64,000 nt of DNA from Verrucomicrobia bacterium S94 (GCA_004299845.1 CP036201.1:682001-746000); one strand, 5' to 3'; counted from the first letter of the stretch, positions 17,988 to 27,127 are shown. Numbers and translations are program-made. The notes: generated by a model from the sequence alone, not told the origin.

Positions 17988-19028
17988 TTACCGTGAAAGA
18001 TCGGGGCGGGGGCCGGATTCAATCGGCATAATTTCCGGGGAGGGGACGTGCGGAAAAGCTTTCCGGCATTCTTCCACGACGCGGTTGACTGAAATTTTTG
18101 GAAAGCTGTCGAAACCGGTGGGATCGATGACCCAGTCGAGATGGCGGTAGGGAATGGTGGAAATTTTTTCAGAGGTCTTCCGCTTGAACAGCATCAGGAT
18201 GCGGGTGTCGAGGGCCAGACCGAGGTGCAGCATGCCGGTATCACCGCCGAGAACGAGGGATGAACATTTAATGAGACCGGCGGTTATAAGCAGGGGTTCC
18301 CCGGCGATTACGGTATGACCGCGTTCTCTGGCGGGTTCCAGGTCGATTCTGTCTTTAGCGCTTCCGCAGAAGAAAACCTGGATGTCGTGTGCTTTGAAAA
18401 ACCGGGCGACAGAGAGGTATTTCAGTAACGGCCAGTTTTTGAATGCACGGCTGGTAAACGGCTGGATCATCAGGGTGGGTTTATCCGGATCGAGACCCTG
18501 TTTACGGAAAAGGGCGGCGGCCTGTTCGGTATAGTATTCCGGGAGATGAAAGGTGTTGTCGGGTTCGTTGATCTGCAGACCGCACTGGCGGAGCATGGAG
18601 AGGTACCAGTCGATAACATGCATGGAGGAGATGTCGCGGTCGAGGCCGCGGGTATAGGCCGTTTTACGCATTATACGGTAGACTGAGCCCCAGCGCTTCC
18701 GCGCGCCGGTGAACCAGGTGATCCATGCGGTTTCGCCGTAGCCCTGCAGGTCAATTACGTGGGTAAAACGCCCGGGACGGATTTGGTTGAGAAGGGAAAG
18801 CACGGTCGGGAGGGTTTTCCAGGGTTTTTTCATTGCGCTGCGGTCGATGGTGATAATTTCATCGACCGCACGGAAGCCGGTGATCAGCGGAGCCATGGAT
18901 TTGCAGACCAGAAAGCTGATGTGTGCTTCCGGATAATTCTGCCGCACCGCATTGACGGCCGGCAGCGTGTGCAGTATGTCACCGATGGACTTCAGGCGGA
19001 TAATCAGAATGCGCTCGTTTTTTTTCAC
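17988..19028 (-). CDS. Glycosyltransferase family 9 (heptosyltransferase-like)
   Basis: A 346-residue GT9 protein with N-terminal ILIIRLKSIGDILHTLPAV, HVIDLQGYGETAWITWFTGAR, PTLMIQPFTSRAFKNWP and the nucleotide-sugar site VLGGDTGMLHLGLAL. The family transfers heptose or related sugars to the lipopolysaccharide core on the cytoplasmic face of the inner membrane, consistent with a Gram-negative envelope. It begins at GTG (19028) with GAGGAG 6 nt upstream. The acceptor cannot be predicted. Confidence 0.9.
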   Translation of the reverse strand: MKKNERILIIRLKSIGDILHTLPAVNAVRQNYPEAHISFLVCKSMAPLITGFRAVDEIITIDRSAMKKPWKTLPTVLSLLNQIRPGRFTHVIDLQGYGETAWITWFTGARKRWGSVYRIMRKTAYTRGLDRDISSMHVIDWYLSMLRQCGLQINEPDNTFHLPEYYTEQAAALFRKQGLDPDKPTLMIQPFTSRAFKNWPLLKYLSVARFFKAHDIQVFFCGSAKDRIDLEPARERGHTVIAGEPLLITAGLIKCSSLVLGGDTGMLHLGLALDTRILMLFKRKTSEKISTIPYRHLDWVIDPTGFDSFPKISVNRVVEECRKAFPHVPSPEIMPIESGPRPDLSR

Positions 19029-19146
19029 AACATTCTCCTCTTTGAATGGATGGAATTGTGAGGGAACGAGCGGGTGAACAACAGTTAACTTCCGTTAACC
19101 TTCTGTGCCGATGTTTAAGGTTCTGTTCGGAGGCAATGAGCGGGGA

Positions 19147-19985
19147 TTATTTTTTCGCCGGTTTCAGCCAGCCCAGTGATACAAAAAAATTATCCATTTC
19201 AGTGAGGGTTTCTTTGTATTTATTGTTTTCTTTGTCTGGATTAAAAAAGCTGTGGGGCATGTCTTTATAGAGGACGAGCTCCGAGCGGTCGCCGTTTTTT
19301 TTCATGATCTCCTGAAAGCGGCGTGCGGTTGCAACGGGGATCAGTTTATCGCGGGTTCCGAGAAATACGATGGTCGGGGGCATGCCCGGTTTCAGTTTAT
19401 GCAGGGGGAGAATTCCTCCCAGTATTCGGCAACGCGGTCATAGCCGTAACCGTTTTCGGAATTATCATAAACCGGATTGAACAGCGCCAGTGCATTGGGA
19501 ATACAGCTTACGGATGAATCTTCCCCGGGTTCATCGAACCAGAAAAGGGTTGCTGTGGCTGCGGCCAGATGTCCGCCGGCAGAACCGCCGCCCGCTGCAA
19601 TACGGCCGGGATCAATCCCCAGATTCTGCGCCTGCCGGCGCACCCAGCGCATCGCTGATTTGGCATCCATCACACAGGCGCGTGGATCAGTGCTGTGAAT
19701 TTCCTTGATACGGTATTCGGCACAGGCGGCCACCATACCGCGGTCGGCAAAGTGCCGGGCCTGAGGATAGAACTGTGAAGGAGTGCCGCTATGCCAGCCG
19801 CCGCCGAAGAAAAAGATGATGGCCGGTCGCTTGTCATTTTTTTTCAGTCCGTCCGGATTAAAGAAGTGGAGGCGGAGTTCTCCCTGGGGTGTTTCTTTGA
19901 AGGGGACAATGCTGTTCGGTTTCGGCATTTCAGCCAGGGCTGAAAAGACTGTGCTTACAAGTAAAAGTGCAAGGGTCAGTTTCAT
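19147..19985 (-). pseudogene. Secreted alpha/beta-hydrolase (BD-FAE/esterase-lipase type), frameshifted
   Basis: Two adjacent frames make one esterase. The upstream part (19985-19392) has a signal peptide, the oxyanion region IIFFFGGGWHSG and the nucleophile elbow GGGSAGGH. The downstream part (19383-19147) supplies the catalytic Asp (FLGTRDKLIP) and His (KDMPHSFF). They are out of frame at a run of five G/C (19404-19408 on +). Six would restore SPLHKLKPGMPPTIVFLG. As read, the product loses two catalytic residues and is a pseudogene, unless the homopolymer is a sequencing error. Likely original activity: an acyl or acetyl esterase on polysaccharide. Confidence 0.85.
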
Positions 19986-20095
19986 GCCGGTACTGTGGAA
20001 GTTTAGGGAGCGGTCCGTCAATCATGGAACGATATACAGGTGCATTTTTTAAAATGAACCGGTAAAGTCGCCGGCTTTTGAAAGGAAAAAATACA

Positions 20096-21340
20096 ATGTT
20101 GCTAACATGGATTCAGGAAAAGTTGATTGCTTACGGTACACCCGCAGAGTCGGCCGATGAATTTGCATTGGCGGTTTCCGCCGTACTGATTTTTGCCGCA
20201 GCCTACGGCGTGTACTGGATTCTCAAAAATTATCTGCTCAAGGTGATCCACCGGGTCACGGAGAAGACCTCCAACAAATGGGACGACAAACTGATGGAGT
20301 CGCGCGTGTTCCACCGCCTGCTGCGTCTGATTCCGCTTACGCTTGTTGTTATCGGTCTGGAACGGGTTGCACCGGAAAGTTTTGTGCTGGTTAAGCGCGT
20401 AGTGTTTGCAGTCATTATTTTCATCGGGGCCCGCACGGTTGAGGCGTTTCTGAATGCCGTTTCAGATGTCTATCATTCCTGTATGGACGAATATCGAAAA
20501 CCCATACGTCCGCTGTTCCAGGCGCTGCAGCTGGTGACCTATTTTCTGGCCGTCATTTTCATGATTTCAGTACTGCTCAATAAGGAACCATGGGGACTCT
20601 TTACTTTGTTGGGCGGTATGACCGCCGTCACCATGCTCGTTTTCAAGGATTCCATTCTCGGTTTTGTGGCCGGCATCCAGCTTGGTGCAAACGATATGGT
20701 GCGCGAGGGCGACTGGATTGAAATGCCCAAATACGGGGCCGACGGCGATGTGATTGAAGTGTCAGTGAATACGGTAAAAGTCCGCAACTGGGACAAGACC
20801 ATTACCACCATTCCAACGTATGCGCTCATTTCCGATTCGTTCAAAAACTGGCGGGGTATGAGCGAATCCGGCGGTCGACGGATCAAGCGTTCCATCTTTA
20901 TTGATATGAATACCGTCCGGTTTGCCGATGAAGCCATGCTTGAAAAATTCAAGGCCATGGAACTGCTTAAAGAGTATATTACGAAAACGCAGGAAGAGAT
21001 TAATACGGCGAATGCAGAGCGTAATATTGATCTTTCTGCAACGGTGGTTAATGGGCGGCGCCAGACCAACCTCGGGATCTTCCGCGCCTACCTGGTGAAC
21101 TATCTGCACAGTAATCCGAAGATCCACAAGGGCATGACTTTTCTGGTGCGCCATCTTCAGCCGACGCCGCAGGGGCTGCCGATTGAAATCTATGTGTTCA
21201 GTGCTGACAAAAACTGGGTGGCCTATGAAGGTATTCAGGCGGATATTTTTGATCACATACTCGCCGCCATTCCGGAATTCGGTCTGCGTGTTTTCCAGCA
21301 GCCTTCCGGTAATGACATCGCCGCCCTGAAAATCGGGTAG
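20096..21340 (+). CDS. MscS-family mechanosensitive channel (YbdG-like)
   Basis: A 414-residue protein with several N-terminal membrane helices, then the pore-lining helix and beta domain of MscS: GLFTLLGGMTAVTMLVFKDS, GFVAGIQLGANDMVREGDWIEMPKYGADGDVIEVS and TVKVRNWDKTITTIPTYALIS. The long C-terminal cytoplasmic part resembles E. coli YbdG. It would release solutes during hypo-osmotic shock. ATG 20096 has AAAGGA 9 nt upstream; a TTG at 20078 is in frame but unsupported. The stop lies just before the REP repeats. Confidence 0.92.
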   Translation: MLLTWIQEKLIAYGTPAESADEFALAVSAVLIFAAAYGVYWILKNYLLKVIHRVTEKTSNKWDDKLMESRVFHRLLRLIPLTLVVIGLERVAPESFVLVKRVVFAVIIFIGARTVEAFLNAVSDVYHSCMDEYRKPIRPLFQALQLVTYFLAVIFMISVLLNKEPWGLFTLLGGMTAVTMLVFKDSILGFVAGIQLGANDMVREGDWIEMPKYGADGDVIEVSVNTVKVRNWDKTITTIPTYALISDSFKNWRGMSESGGRRIKRSIFIDMNTVRFADEAMLEKFKAMELLKEYITKTQEEINTANAERNIDLSATVVNGRRQTNLGIFRAYLVNYLHSNPKIHKGMTFLVRHLQPTPQGLPIEIYVFSADKNWVAYEGIQADIFDHILAAIPEFGLRVFQQPSGNDIAALKIG

Positions 21341-21386
21341 GCCGCGCGGTTTGGGCATAGCGCGACCGCGTGCCGCATAGTCCTGG

Positions 21387-21409
21387 TAGAGCGCGACCGC
21401 CGGGCGCGC
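21387..21409 (+). repeat. REP half-site
   Basis: A single arm of the REP element (GCGCGACCGCCGGGCGCGC) directly upstream of the full copy at 21421, with a further decayed version at about 21358-21375. Confidence 0.7.
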
Positions 21410-21420
21410 GTAGTTTTGGT

Positions 21421-21581
21421 AGGGCGCGACCGCCGGGCGCGCTTATGCACGCAGGGCAGGTATCTTGGGTGCCCAGGCCCGCCCGGCGGTCGGTCCCTAC
21501 CTCGCGGGGAACGGTCTTACTCAAACCTTGTTTTATAATGCACTGTTTGGTTGTCCCGTTTCACGTTCAGATCCCGAAAAA
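21421..21581 (+). repeat. Long REP/BIME copy A with truncated RAYT 5' end
   Basis: Two inverted arms (GACCGCCGGGCG near 21429 and CGCCCGGCGGTC near 21482) enclose a spacer of about 40 nt. Homology to copy B (21639-21799) continues past the arms into GTTCAGATCCCG, which corresponds to the first codons of the RAYT gene. Copy A therefore looks like a duplication that includes a stub of the transposase gene. Confidence 0.85.
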
Positions 21582-21638
21582 ATTGCAAGGGGTAGAGCGC
21601 ACGGTTGGGATAGGCGAGCGTCTAGCGTGCGGTTTGGG

Positions 21639-21799
21639 TAGGGCGCGACCGCCGGGCGCGCTTATGTACGCAGAGCAGGTATCTTGGGTGCCCAGGCCCG
21701 CCCGGCGGTCGGTCCCTACCTCGCGGGGAATGGTCCTACTCAAACCTTGTTTTATAATACACCGTTTGGTTATTTCATATCATGTTCAGATCCCGCAAA
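21639..21799 (+). repeat. Long REP/BIME copy B, immediately upstream of RAYT
   Basis: Nearly identical to copy A over 160 nt. Its inverted arms end about 60 nt before the RAYT start, and the similarity runs into the gene's first codons. Confidence 0.85.
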
Positions 21800-22234
21800 A
21801 AGCTGCCCCACGAGATCCCGGCATGGGTAAAGGATGGTTCAGCATTTTTCATTACGATCTGCACGGAACCGAAAGGGAAGAATCAGCTCTGCAATGCGGA
21901 GGTCTTTGACCTGCTGTGTTCGTCATTAAAGTTCAGAATGGACCGTGGTGAATTATGGGTTTATCTGCTGGTGCTTATGCCCGATCATCTGCATACCATC
22001 ATGAGCTTTTCCTGCCAGACCGGCATGCAGAAACCGTTAGCCAATTGGAAGCGTTATACCTGCATAAAAAGGGGCATAAAATGGCAACGTGATTTTTTTG
22101 ACCATCGGTTACGTAACGATGAATCGTACATGGAGAAGGCCAGCTATATCCGCATGAATCCCGTCCGGGCAGGATTATGTGAAAAGCCCGAAGACTGGCC
22201 CTATATCTGGGAAAACCGGAATTACAAAGGGTAG
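21782..22234 (+). CDS. REP-associated tyrosine transposase (RAYT)
   Basis: A 150-residue single-domain Y1/HUH transposase related to IS200/IS605 TnpA. The metal-binding motif is H69-L-H71 (LMPDHLHTI). The likely catalytic Tyr is Y122, in the RAYT signature KASYIRMNPVRAGL, followed by EDWPYI. It is flanked on both sides by REP palindromes, the standard arrangement for these domesticated enzymes, which bind and cleave REP hairpins as single strands. All key residues are present, so it may be active. It has no accessory tnpB. Confidence 0.92.
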   Translation: MFRSRKKLPHEIPAWVKDGSAFFITICTEPKGKNQLCNAEVFDLLCSSLKFRMDRGELWVYLLVLMPDHLHTIMSFSCQTGMQKPLANWKRYTCIKRGIKWQRDFFDHRLRNDESYMEKASYIRMNPVRAGLCEKPEDWPYIWENRNYKG

Positions 22235-22249
22235 GGCGTGTGGTTTAGG

Positions 22250-22270
22250 TAGGGCGCGACCGCCGGGCGT
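22250..22270 (+). repeat. REP half-site downstream of RAYT
   Basis: A single arm, GGGCGCGACCGCCGGGCG, between the RAYT stop and full copy C. Confidence 0.7.
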
Positions 22271-22282
22271 GTGTGGTTTAGG

Positions 22283-22378
22283 TAGGGCGCGACCGCCGGG
22301 CGCGCTTATGCACGAAAAGCAGGTATCTCGGGTGCCCAGGCCCGCCCGGCGGTCGGTCCCTGCCTCGCGGGGAACGGG
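22283..22378 (+). repeat. REP/BIME copy C
   Basis: Same inverted arms and spacer as copies A and B over about 95 nt, without the RAYT 5' extension. With copies A and B it brackets the transposase. Confidence 0.85.
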
Positions 22379-22400
22379 GCTGCCTTATCGGAATCGGGGA

Positions 22401-23234
22401 CTATCTTTTTTTCATCATCAGCAGGGTAAAGCTGACGGTTACGGTCAGGGATTCCAGTTGCATGACGGCGGTTTTTGCGGCATCGGATGAACGCCAGAAA
22501 ATGGGGGTCATCTGAATACAGTCGGCGATCTGTTCGCAGTTGAGTATGGCTTCCGAACGCACTTCGATCCGGTCCGTTTCTTCAAAAAGAGGGGCGCATT
22601 TTTCCGCTGCGGCATTGGCCTTTTCTTTGAAATCGCCCGATGAAAACTGCAGTTGCCGGCGCAGTTCAATCAGATGATTGGGGCCGGGAACACCGATTAT
22701 CAGTATACCGTTGGAGCTGAGGATGCGATGGAATTCCCGGTTATTTCGCGGGGCCAGAATGCTGAGAATCATGTCCATTGAATCCGTCGCAAGCGGAATG
22801 TCACGCATGCCGTTGGCCACAAGCCACGCCGCATTTTTCCAGCGCCGGGAAGCAACCTGTATCGCTTTTTTTGAAATATCGATGCCGCAGAAAAACCCGC
22901 TGTGTTTTTCACTCAGCGTTCCGAGCAGGTGTCCCTCGCCGCAACCGCAGTCCAGGACGGCAATGTCTTTTTTTTCGGGCATGGGTTGTTCAGTAACCGT
23001 CCGGATCAGGGCGTCAAACGCACCGGAATCGAAAAAACGACGGCGGGCCATCACCATTTCCGGATCATCTCCAGGCTGTTTCGCTTTTCGCTGATGGCTG
23101 AGCAGCAGGTTGACGTATCCTTCGCGGGCGATGTTGAACGGGTGACCGTTTCTGCAGGCGATCATGCTGCCTTGCGGCATCAGTGGTTCACTGCAGACGG
23201 GGCAGCAGACGGGGGATGGGGTCGGAAGTTTCAT
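22401..23234 (-). CDS. 23S rRNA guanine-N1 methyltransferase, RlmA family
   Basis: A 277-residue SAM-dependent methyltransferase with the RlmA N-terminal zinc finger (C11, C14, C27, H31) followed by GHPFNIAREGYVNLLL and the SAM site VLDCGCGEGHLLG. ILAPRNNREFHRIL and IGVPGPNHLIELR are also typical. RlmA enzymes methylate G745 or G748 of 23S rRNA. The ATG overlaps the stop of the upstream rapA-like gene by 4 nt (ATGA), so translation is coupled. Confidence 0.88.
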   Translation of the reverse strand: MKLPTPSPVCCPVCSEPLMPQGSMIACRNGHPFNIAREGYVNLLLSHQRKAKQPGDDPEMVMARRRFFDSGAFDALIRTVTEQPMPEKKDIAVLDCGCGEGHLLGTLSEKHSGFFCGIDISKKAIQVASRRWKNAAWLVANGMRDIPLATDSMDMILSILAPRNNREFHRILSSNGILIIGVPGPNHLIELRRQLQFSSGDFKEKANAAAEKCAPLFEETDRIEVRSEAILNCEQIADCIQMTPIFWRSSDAAKTAVMQLESLTVTVSFTLLMMKKR

Positions 23235-25852
23235 GTGGCTGTAATGATCCGTATGGCGTCGAGTCGGAGTCGGGCGTTGGCAAGTGTTTTATCGAGTCTG
23301 GTGATGGATTTTCGGGCATGGCTCAGTTCTTCATCGCGAATACTGCTGTTCACTTTCTGCAGATATTCCAGCCGCTGGAACTCTGCGCCCAGTGTTTTGA
23401 GCATCATCCGGCGGGCTTCGCTCCGCACGGTTTCCGCCTGTTTCTCCGCCAGTTCTTTTGTGACATTAATCATGTTGGGAATCATCTGTGTACGCACCCC
23501 TTCGTGTTCCAGCAGTTTCCACGGTTCCCCGTCTTTCAGGTGCGGTGCCGTGGTGTCCTGAATCGCCGATCCGGAATGATCGACCGAGATGCTGATGGGG
23601 GTGGGCGGAAGAAACCGGTCTGCATTCAGACCGGGCGGGGCGATGGTTTCGAGGAGGTAAACTGCCTGCAGTTTAAGCGGGGTGTCCTGAGCAGGATCAA
23701 CGGCAATGGCGCAGCTTCCGCGTTCAGAGCCGCTGATCATTTCCCCGGCTCCCGTCACCATCGGGTGATCCCAGCTCATCAGAATGGCATCCGGGCGGAT
23801 CAACGCTTCATTTCGGCTGAAGGTGATGCGCAGACCTTCCGGAGGAAGAGGAAACCATTCATCAAACATCTGATCCGGTCGGATATGGTACGTCTGTTCA
23901 TCCAGTGCTTCGGAACGGATACCGTACTGATCGAACAGTTTCAGCAGATAGCGCTGCAGCCGGTCCGATTTTTCGCAGGCGCGGATTTCTTCGGCGATGG
24001 CGCTCCCGGCTTCCGGACGGAATGAAGAGAGTTCCAGCAGCCGGTCGCGACCGGAAGCCATCTGTTTCCGGACCGCTTTATATTCGCGCCGGGTTTCCGT
24101 AATCAGGGTATCATCTACCTGCTGCAGGCGTTCCCGGAAACGGGTGAACATTTCATAGCCGCCGATCACCGGCTCGGCAAAGGCGTTGAGCCCTTCGTGC
24201 AGCCAGCGAACCATCTGCTCCTCTTTGGAGCCGGTTACATACGGAACATGAATATGTACATCGCCACGCTGGCCGATTCGGTCGAGGCGGCCGATACGCT
24301 GCTCCAGCAGTTCGGGATCGTCCGGCAGGTCAATGAGTACAAGATGCGAGGCCATCTGGAAATTCCGGCCTTCGCCGCCCATTTCTGAAACCACCATCAC
24401 CCGGGCCCCTTCAGGTTCGGCAAACCAGGCGGCCTGACGGTCGCACTGCACCAGCGGCATCTGTTCATGAAAATAGGCGATATCAACGCCTGAGCGGGAT
24501 TTGATCGCATCTACAAGATGAATCACTTTTTCGGAGGTTTTACTGATCACCAGCAGTTTTTCTGCGGGATGCTCATGGATAAACTGAACGAGCCAGGTAA
24601 CGGCAGGTTCAGATGACGTCCGGTTCTCCAATGGGATCAGATGGGGAATACGCTTTGGAAAACCGGTCATATTCCGACGCGTATTCCGGAAAATAACCCG
24701 GCCGGCACCGTGGCGATCGAGCGCATCCGCCAGTTCCTGATCGTTCATTGAATCCAGTTCGGCTTCGATCTTCCGGGCGGCTTCCGTGTAATGTGCGTGT
24801 TCGGTTTTGAATTGTTCGATGTCCGGATAGCGCTGAGGGTCCAGCAGATGCAGGCGCGCAAAATGACTTTCAAGTCCCATCTGTTCCGGGCTGGCGGTCA
24901 GCAGCAGCAGGCGTGGAATGGACCGGGCGAACTGTTCGACCATATTATATTCAATACTGCTTTCGTCCGGCGACCAGTGCAGATGGTGAGCTTCGTCGAC
25001 AATCATTAAATCCCACCTGCAGCCCATTGCCTGCATGGCCCGTTGCGGATTTCCGGCGAGAAAATCAATGGACGTCAGTACCAGCTGGTCATCAAAAAAC
25101 GGGTTGTTTTCGGGATCGCCGGATTCAATGGCCACGCACCGTTCTTCATCAAAAATGCTGAAAGAGAGGTTAAAGCGGCGGAGCAGTTCGACGAACCATT
25201 GGTGCACCAGTGCATGGGGAACGAGAATCAGAACGCGTTGCACGATATTGCATGCGATTAAGCGGTGAAGAATCAGGCAGGCTTCAATGGTTTTACCCAG
25301 GCCGACTTCATCGGCCAGCAGTACGCGCGGCAGCGGGCGTTCACTGACTTCCCGGGCAATGTACAGCTGGTGCGGCAGGAGATCGATGCGTCCGCCGAGC
25401 AGACCGCGAACCGGCAGACTGGACCAGGTATGGCGCATGCGCAGCGTTTCCAGCCTCAAATCAAATAATTCGTTTTCATCCACATGACCATTGAGCAACC
25501 GGTTTTCCGGCCGGTCGAATCCCGACGTGTCGGAGAGTTCGGTTTCCGGCAGCCGGAATCCATCGTCTGCGCAGTAGGTCACCAATCCATGGGGCTCCTC
25601 TTCAACGGCGGCAATGACGAACGTTTTGCCGTTGTTGGATTTTACTTCATCGCCTTCGGCAAAGCGCACGCGATTCAGCGGCGCATTCGAAGCGGCATAG
25701 TTCCGCATTTCGCCGGCTGCATGGAAAAATACCTGTACTGTCCGGGCATTTGACTCAATCACAATACCGAGTCCCAGTTCGGGTTCGGTTTCGCTGATCC
25801 AACGTTGTCCTGGGAAAAAGTTCTGCATGGCGGCGGAGAGTAGGGGAATCAT
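23231..25852 (-). CDS. rapA: RapA-like SNF2/SWI2 ATPase (RNA polymerase recycling)
   Basis: An 873-residue SNF2-family ATPase with RapA architecture: N-terminal Tudor-like region (FFPGQRWISETEPELGLGIV), Walker A LLADEVGLGKTIEA, DEAH box VDEAHHLHW, helicase C region (MGGEGRNFQMASHLVLIDLPDDPELLEQRIGRLDRIGQ) and a long C-terminal part. RapA rescues stalled RNA polymerase. Length is close to the E. coli protein (968). The start may be 25852 or the ATG at 25828 (MQNFFPGQRW); neither has a clear ribosome-binding site. It is translationally coupled to the rlmA-like gene. Confidence 0.9.
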   Translation of the reverse strand: MIPLLSAAMQNFFPGQRWISETEPELGLGIVIESNARTVQVFFHAAGEMRNYAASNAPLNRVRFAEGDEVKSNNGKTFVIAAVEEEPHGLVTYCADDGFRLPETELSDTSGFDRPENRLLNGHVDENELFDLRLETLRMRHTWSSLPVRGLLGGRIDLLPHQLYIAREVSERPLPRVLLADEVGLGKTIEACLILHRLIACNIVQRVLILVPHALVHQWFVELLRRFNLSFSIFDEERCVAIESGDPENNPFFDDQLVLTSIDFLAGNPQRAMQAMGCRWDLMIVDEAHHLHWSPDESSIEYNMVEQFARSIPRLLLLTASPEQMGLESHFARLHLLDPQRYPDIEQFKTEHAHYTEAARKIEAELDSMNDQELADALDRHGAGRVIFRNTRRNMTGFPKRIPHLIPLENRTSSEPAVTWLVQFIHEHPAEKLLVISKTSEKVIHLVDAIKSRSGVDIAYFHEQMPLVQCDRQAAWFAEPEGARVMVVSEMGGEGRNFQMASHLVLIDLPDDPELLEQRIGRLDRIGQRGDVHIHVPYVTGSKEEQMVRWLHEGLNAFAEPVIGGYEMFTRFRERLQQVDDTLITETRREYKAVRKQMASGRDRLLELSSFRPEAGSAIAEEIRACEKSDRLQRYLLKLFDQYGIRSEALDEQTYHIRPDQMFDEWFPLPPEGLRITFSRNEALIRPDAILMSWDHPMVTGAGEMISGSERGSCAIAVDPAQDTPLKLQAVYLLETIAPPGLNADRFLPPTPISISVDHSGSAIQDTTAPHLKDGEPWKLLEHEGVRTQMIPNMINVTKELAEKQAETVRSEARRMMLKTLGAEFQRLEYLQKVNSSIRDEELSHARKSITRLDKTLANARLRLDAIRIITAT

Positions 25853-25948
25853 TCCGGCAGGGAAATATTTTTGAACAGATTAAATCCTGCCTCTTCCGGC
25901 AATCCGCGTTATTGTGGGTGTGTTTAATCCGATGATCGGGGATCTATT

Positions 25949-26431
25949 ATGTCTAATGAAGAGTTGCAGAACAGTCCGCTGCACGGTTTGTCGACCGAGG
26001 CCATGCTGACGGAGCTGGTTGAATTTTATGGGTGGCGTACACTGGATGCCGCGATTGAGCTGAAATGTTTCCGAATTCAGCCGACGATTGCGAGTGCTCT
26101 GGCCTTCCTGAAAAAGGCGGAATGGGCGCGGAACCGGGTGGAGGAATTTTATCTTCATGTCTACAAAGTCATGCCGAAAGGCAGTCCGGAACAGATGGCG
26201 CTGAAACCGCGTGAGCGCGGTTTTCCCCTTGGCATAAAACCCGGAAAACCGCGGCCGTTGAATCCGGAAGAAATCAGAACCCTGCAGGCCGAGCGCGGAG
26301 CACAGGCTCCGCCGGGAAAACGGGCCCCCAAACGGCCGCCGCGCAGTGCACCCTGGGTGGAGCCGGATGATGAAGAGCCGACCGAGAGCTCTTTTAAATC
26401 AAAGTTTTCCAATTCGCCCTTCAAAAAATAG
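25949..26431 (+). CDS. VF530-family DNA-binding protein with basic C-terminal tail
   Basis: A 160-residue protein. Residues 8-75 match the small VF530/DUF2132 domain (NSPLHGLSTEAMLTELVEFYGW, IELKCFRIQPTIASALAFLKKAEWARNRVEEFYL), whose structure suggests DNA binding. The next 85 residues are a Pro/Arg/Lys-rich, apparently disordered tail (PPGKRAPKRPPRSAP) ending in a Ser/Lys/Phe-rich stretch; most VF530 proteins lack it. Single gene, divergent from rapA. Confidence 0.85.
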   Translation: MSNEELQNSPLHGLSTEAMLTELVEFYGWRTLDAAIELKCFRIQPTIASALAFLKKAEWARNRVEEFYLHVYKVMPKGSPEQMALKPRERGFPLGIKPGKPRPLNPEEIRTLQAERGAQAPPGKRAPKRPPRSAPWVEPDDEEPTESSFKSKFSNSPFKK

Positions 26432-26788
26432 AAATAGTGCGCCGCTTCAAAAACGGACGATCTATCGATAGCATGGAACCCGCAACGGGACTGAAACGCC
26501 AGTCGCCCGGTGTTTGATTTTTTAACGTGTAATGTATTTTCTGCTGATCGTATCCGCCGGAGAGTTTCTTATATCAACGATACGAAATGATTTTCCGTTA
26601 TCTACTGGGCGTCCTGTCTTGGCCACATTAATTGACTGCAGAATTGATTTCGGACCGATGTCCCATGGGGCGTGCATGCGCAGAGCCCATTCCTCCGGAC
26701 GGGTGGGGGCAGCTGATGCCATTTGGCTGAACGGACCGATAGAACGTCTGTTTTTACGTTGACGAACAACCTCAGATGGCTGATTCGC
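26432..26788. other. Intergenic region without a convincing gene
   Basis: About 350 nt between the VF530 and NfeD-like genes. Short frames on both strands (66 and 76 codons) overlap each other and lack a ribosome-binding site. The minus frame reads on upstream without a stop (RRSIGPFSQMASAAP), which could be a remnant of a longer gene, but I cannot name it. Confidence 0.4.
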
Positions 26789-27127
26789 TCATTTTTGTTT
26801 TACGTAAATTCTATTTCCTTTAACTCGATCTACAATAATTTCTATTTCAGGCTCTATGAACTTATCAGATGAAATAACATGAACTCTTTTTCCGTCAAAC
26901 AAGGCTATGCCTGATGGTTTAAGTGGTGATTTTGTAATTCCGGTTTTATTTATAAATTCATTGGATTTTGATTCTGGAGTTTCAACCAGTTCTTTTAATC
27001 CATATTTTTTCCCAACTTTTAAACCGAAGGTTTCAAGAAGAGATATAAATGCCTCACCAAGAGGCGTGTAGTTGATTAACGCTATTGCAATGGCAACTAC
27101 GGCTATGATGACTCCAAATACTTCCAT
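26789..27127 (-). CDS. NfeD-like C-terminal domain protein with one membrane segment
   Basis: A 112-residue protein: one N-terminal transmembrane helix (VFGVIIAVVAIAIALINYTPLGEAF) and an OB-fold like that of NfeD (PSGIALFDGKRVHVISSDKFIEPEIEIIVDRVKGNRIYVKQ). NfeD proteins act with stomatins and ClpP-type proteases at the membrane, but no partner gene is nearby. The gene is markedly more AT-rich than its neighbours (AAA, ATT and TTT codons), suggesting recent acquisition. Confidence 0.75.
   Translation of the reverse strand: MEVFGVIIAVVAIAIALINYTPLGEAFISLLETFGLKVGKKYGLKELVETPESKSNEFINKTGITKSPLKPSGIALFDGKRVHVISSDKFIEPEIEIIVDRVKGNRIYVKQK

Noticed and set aside
21198-21524. 108-codon minus-strand frame across the REP repeats, and similar frames at 21370-21909 and 22179-22490
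   Set aside because: These are translations of the palindromic repeats (repeated ARRSR / ARPPGA strings) and not genes.
21341-22378. Possible CRISPR array from repeated GC-rich units
   Set aside because: Units are palindromic, unequally spaced and flank a RAYT transposase; there are no uniform spacers and no cas genes.
26522-26762. Overlapping short frames on both strands between the VF530 and NfeD-like genes
   Set aside because: No start signals and no recognisable family; kept only as a possible remnant in the intergenic note.
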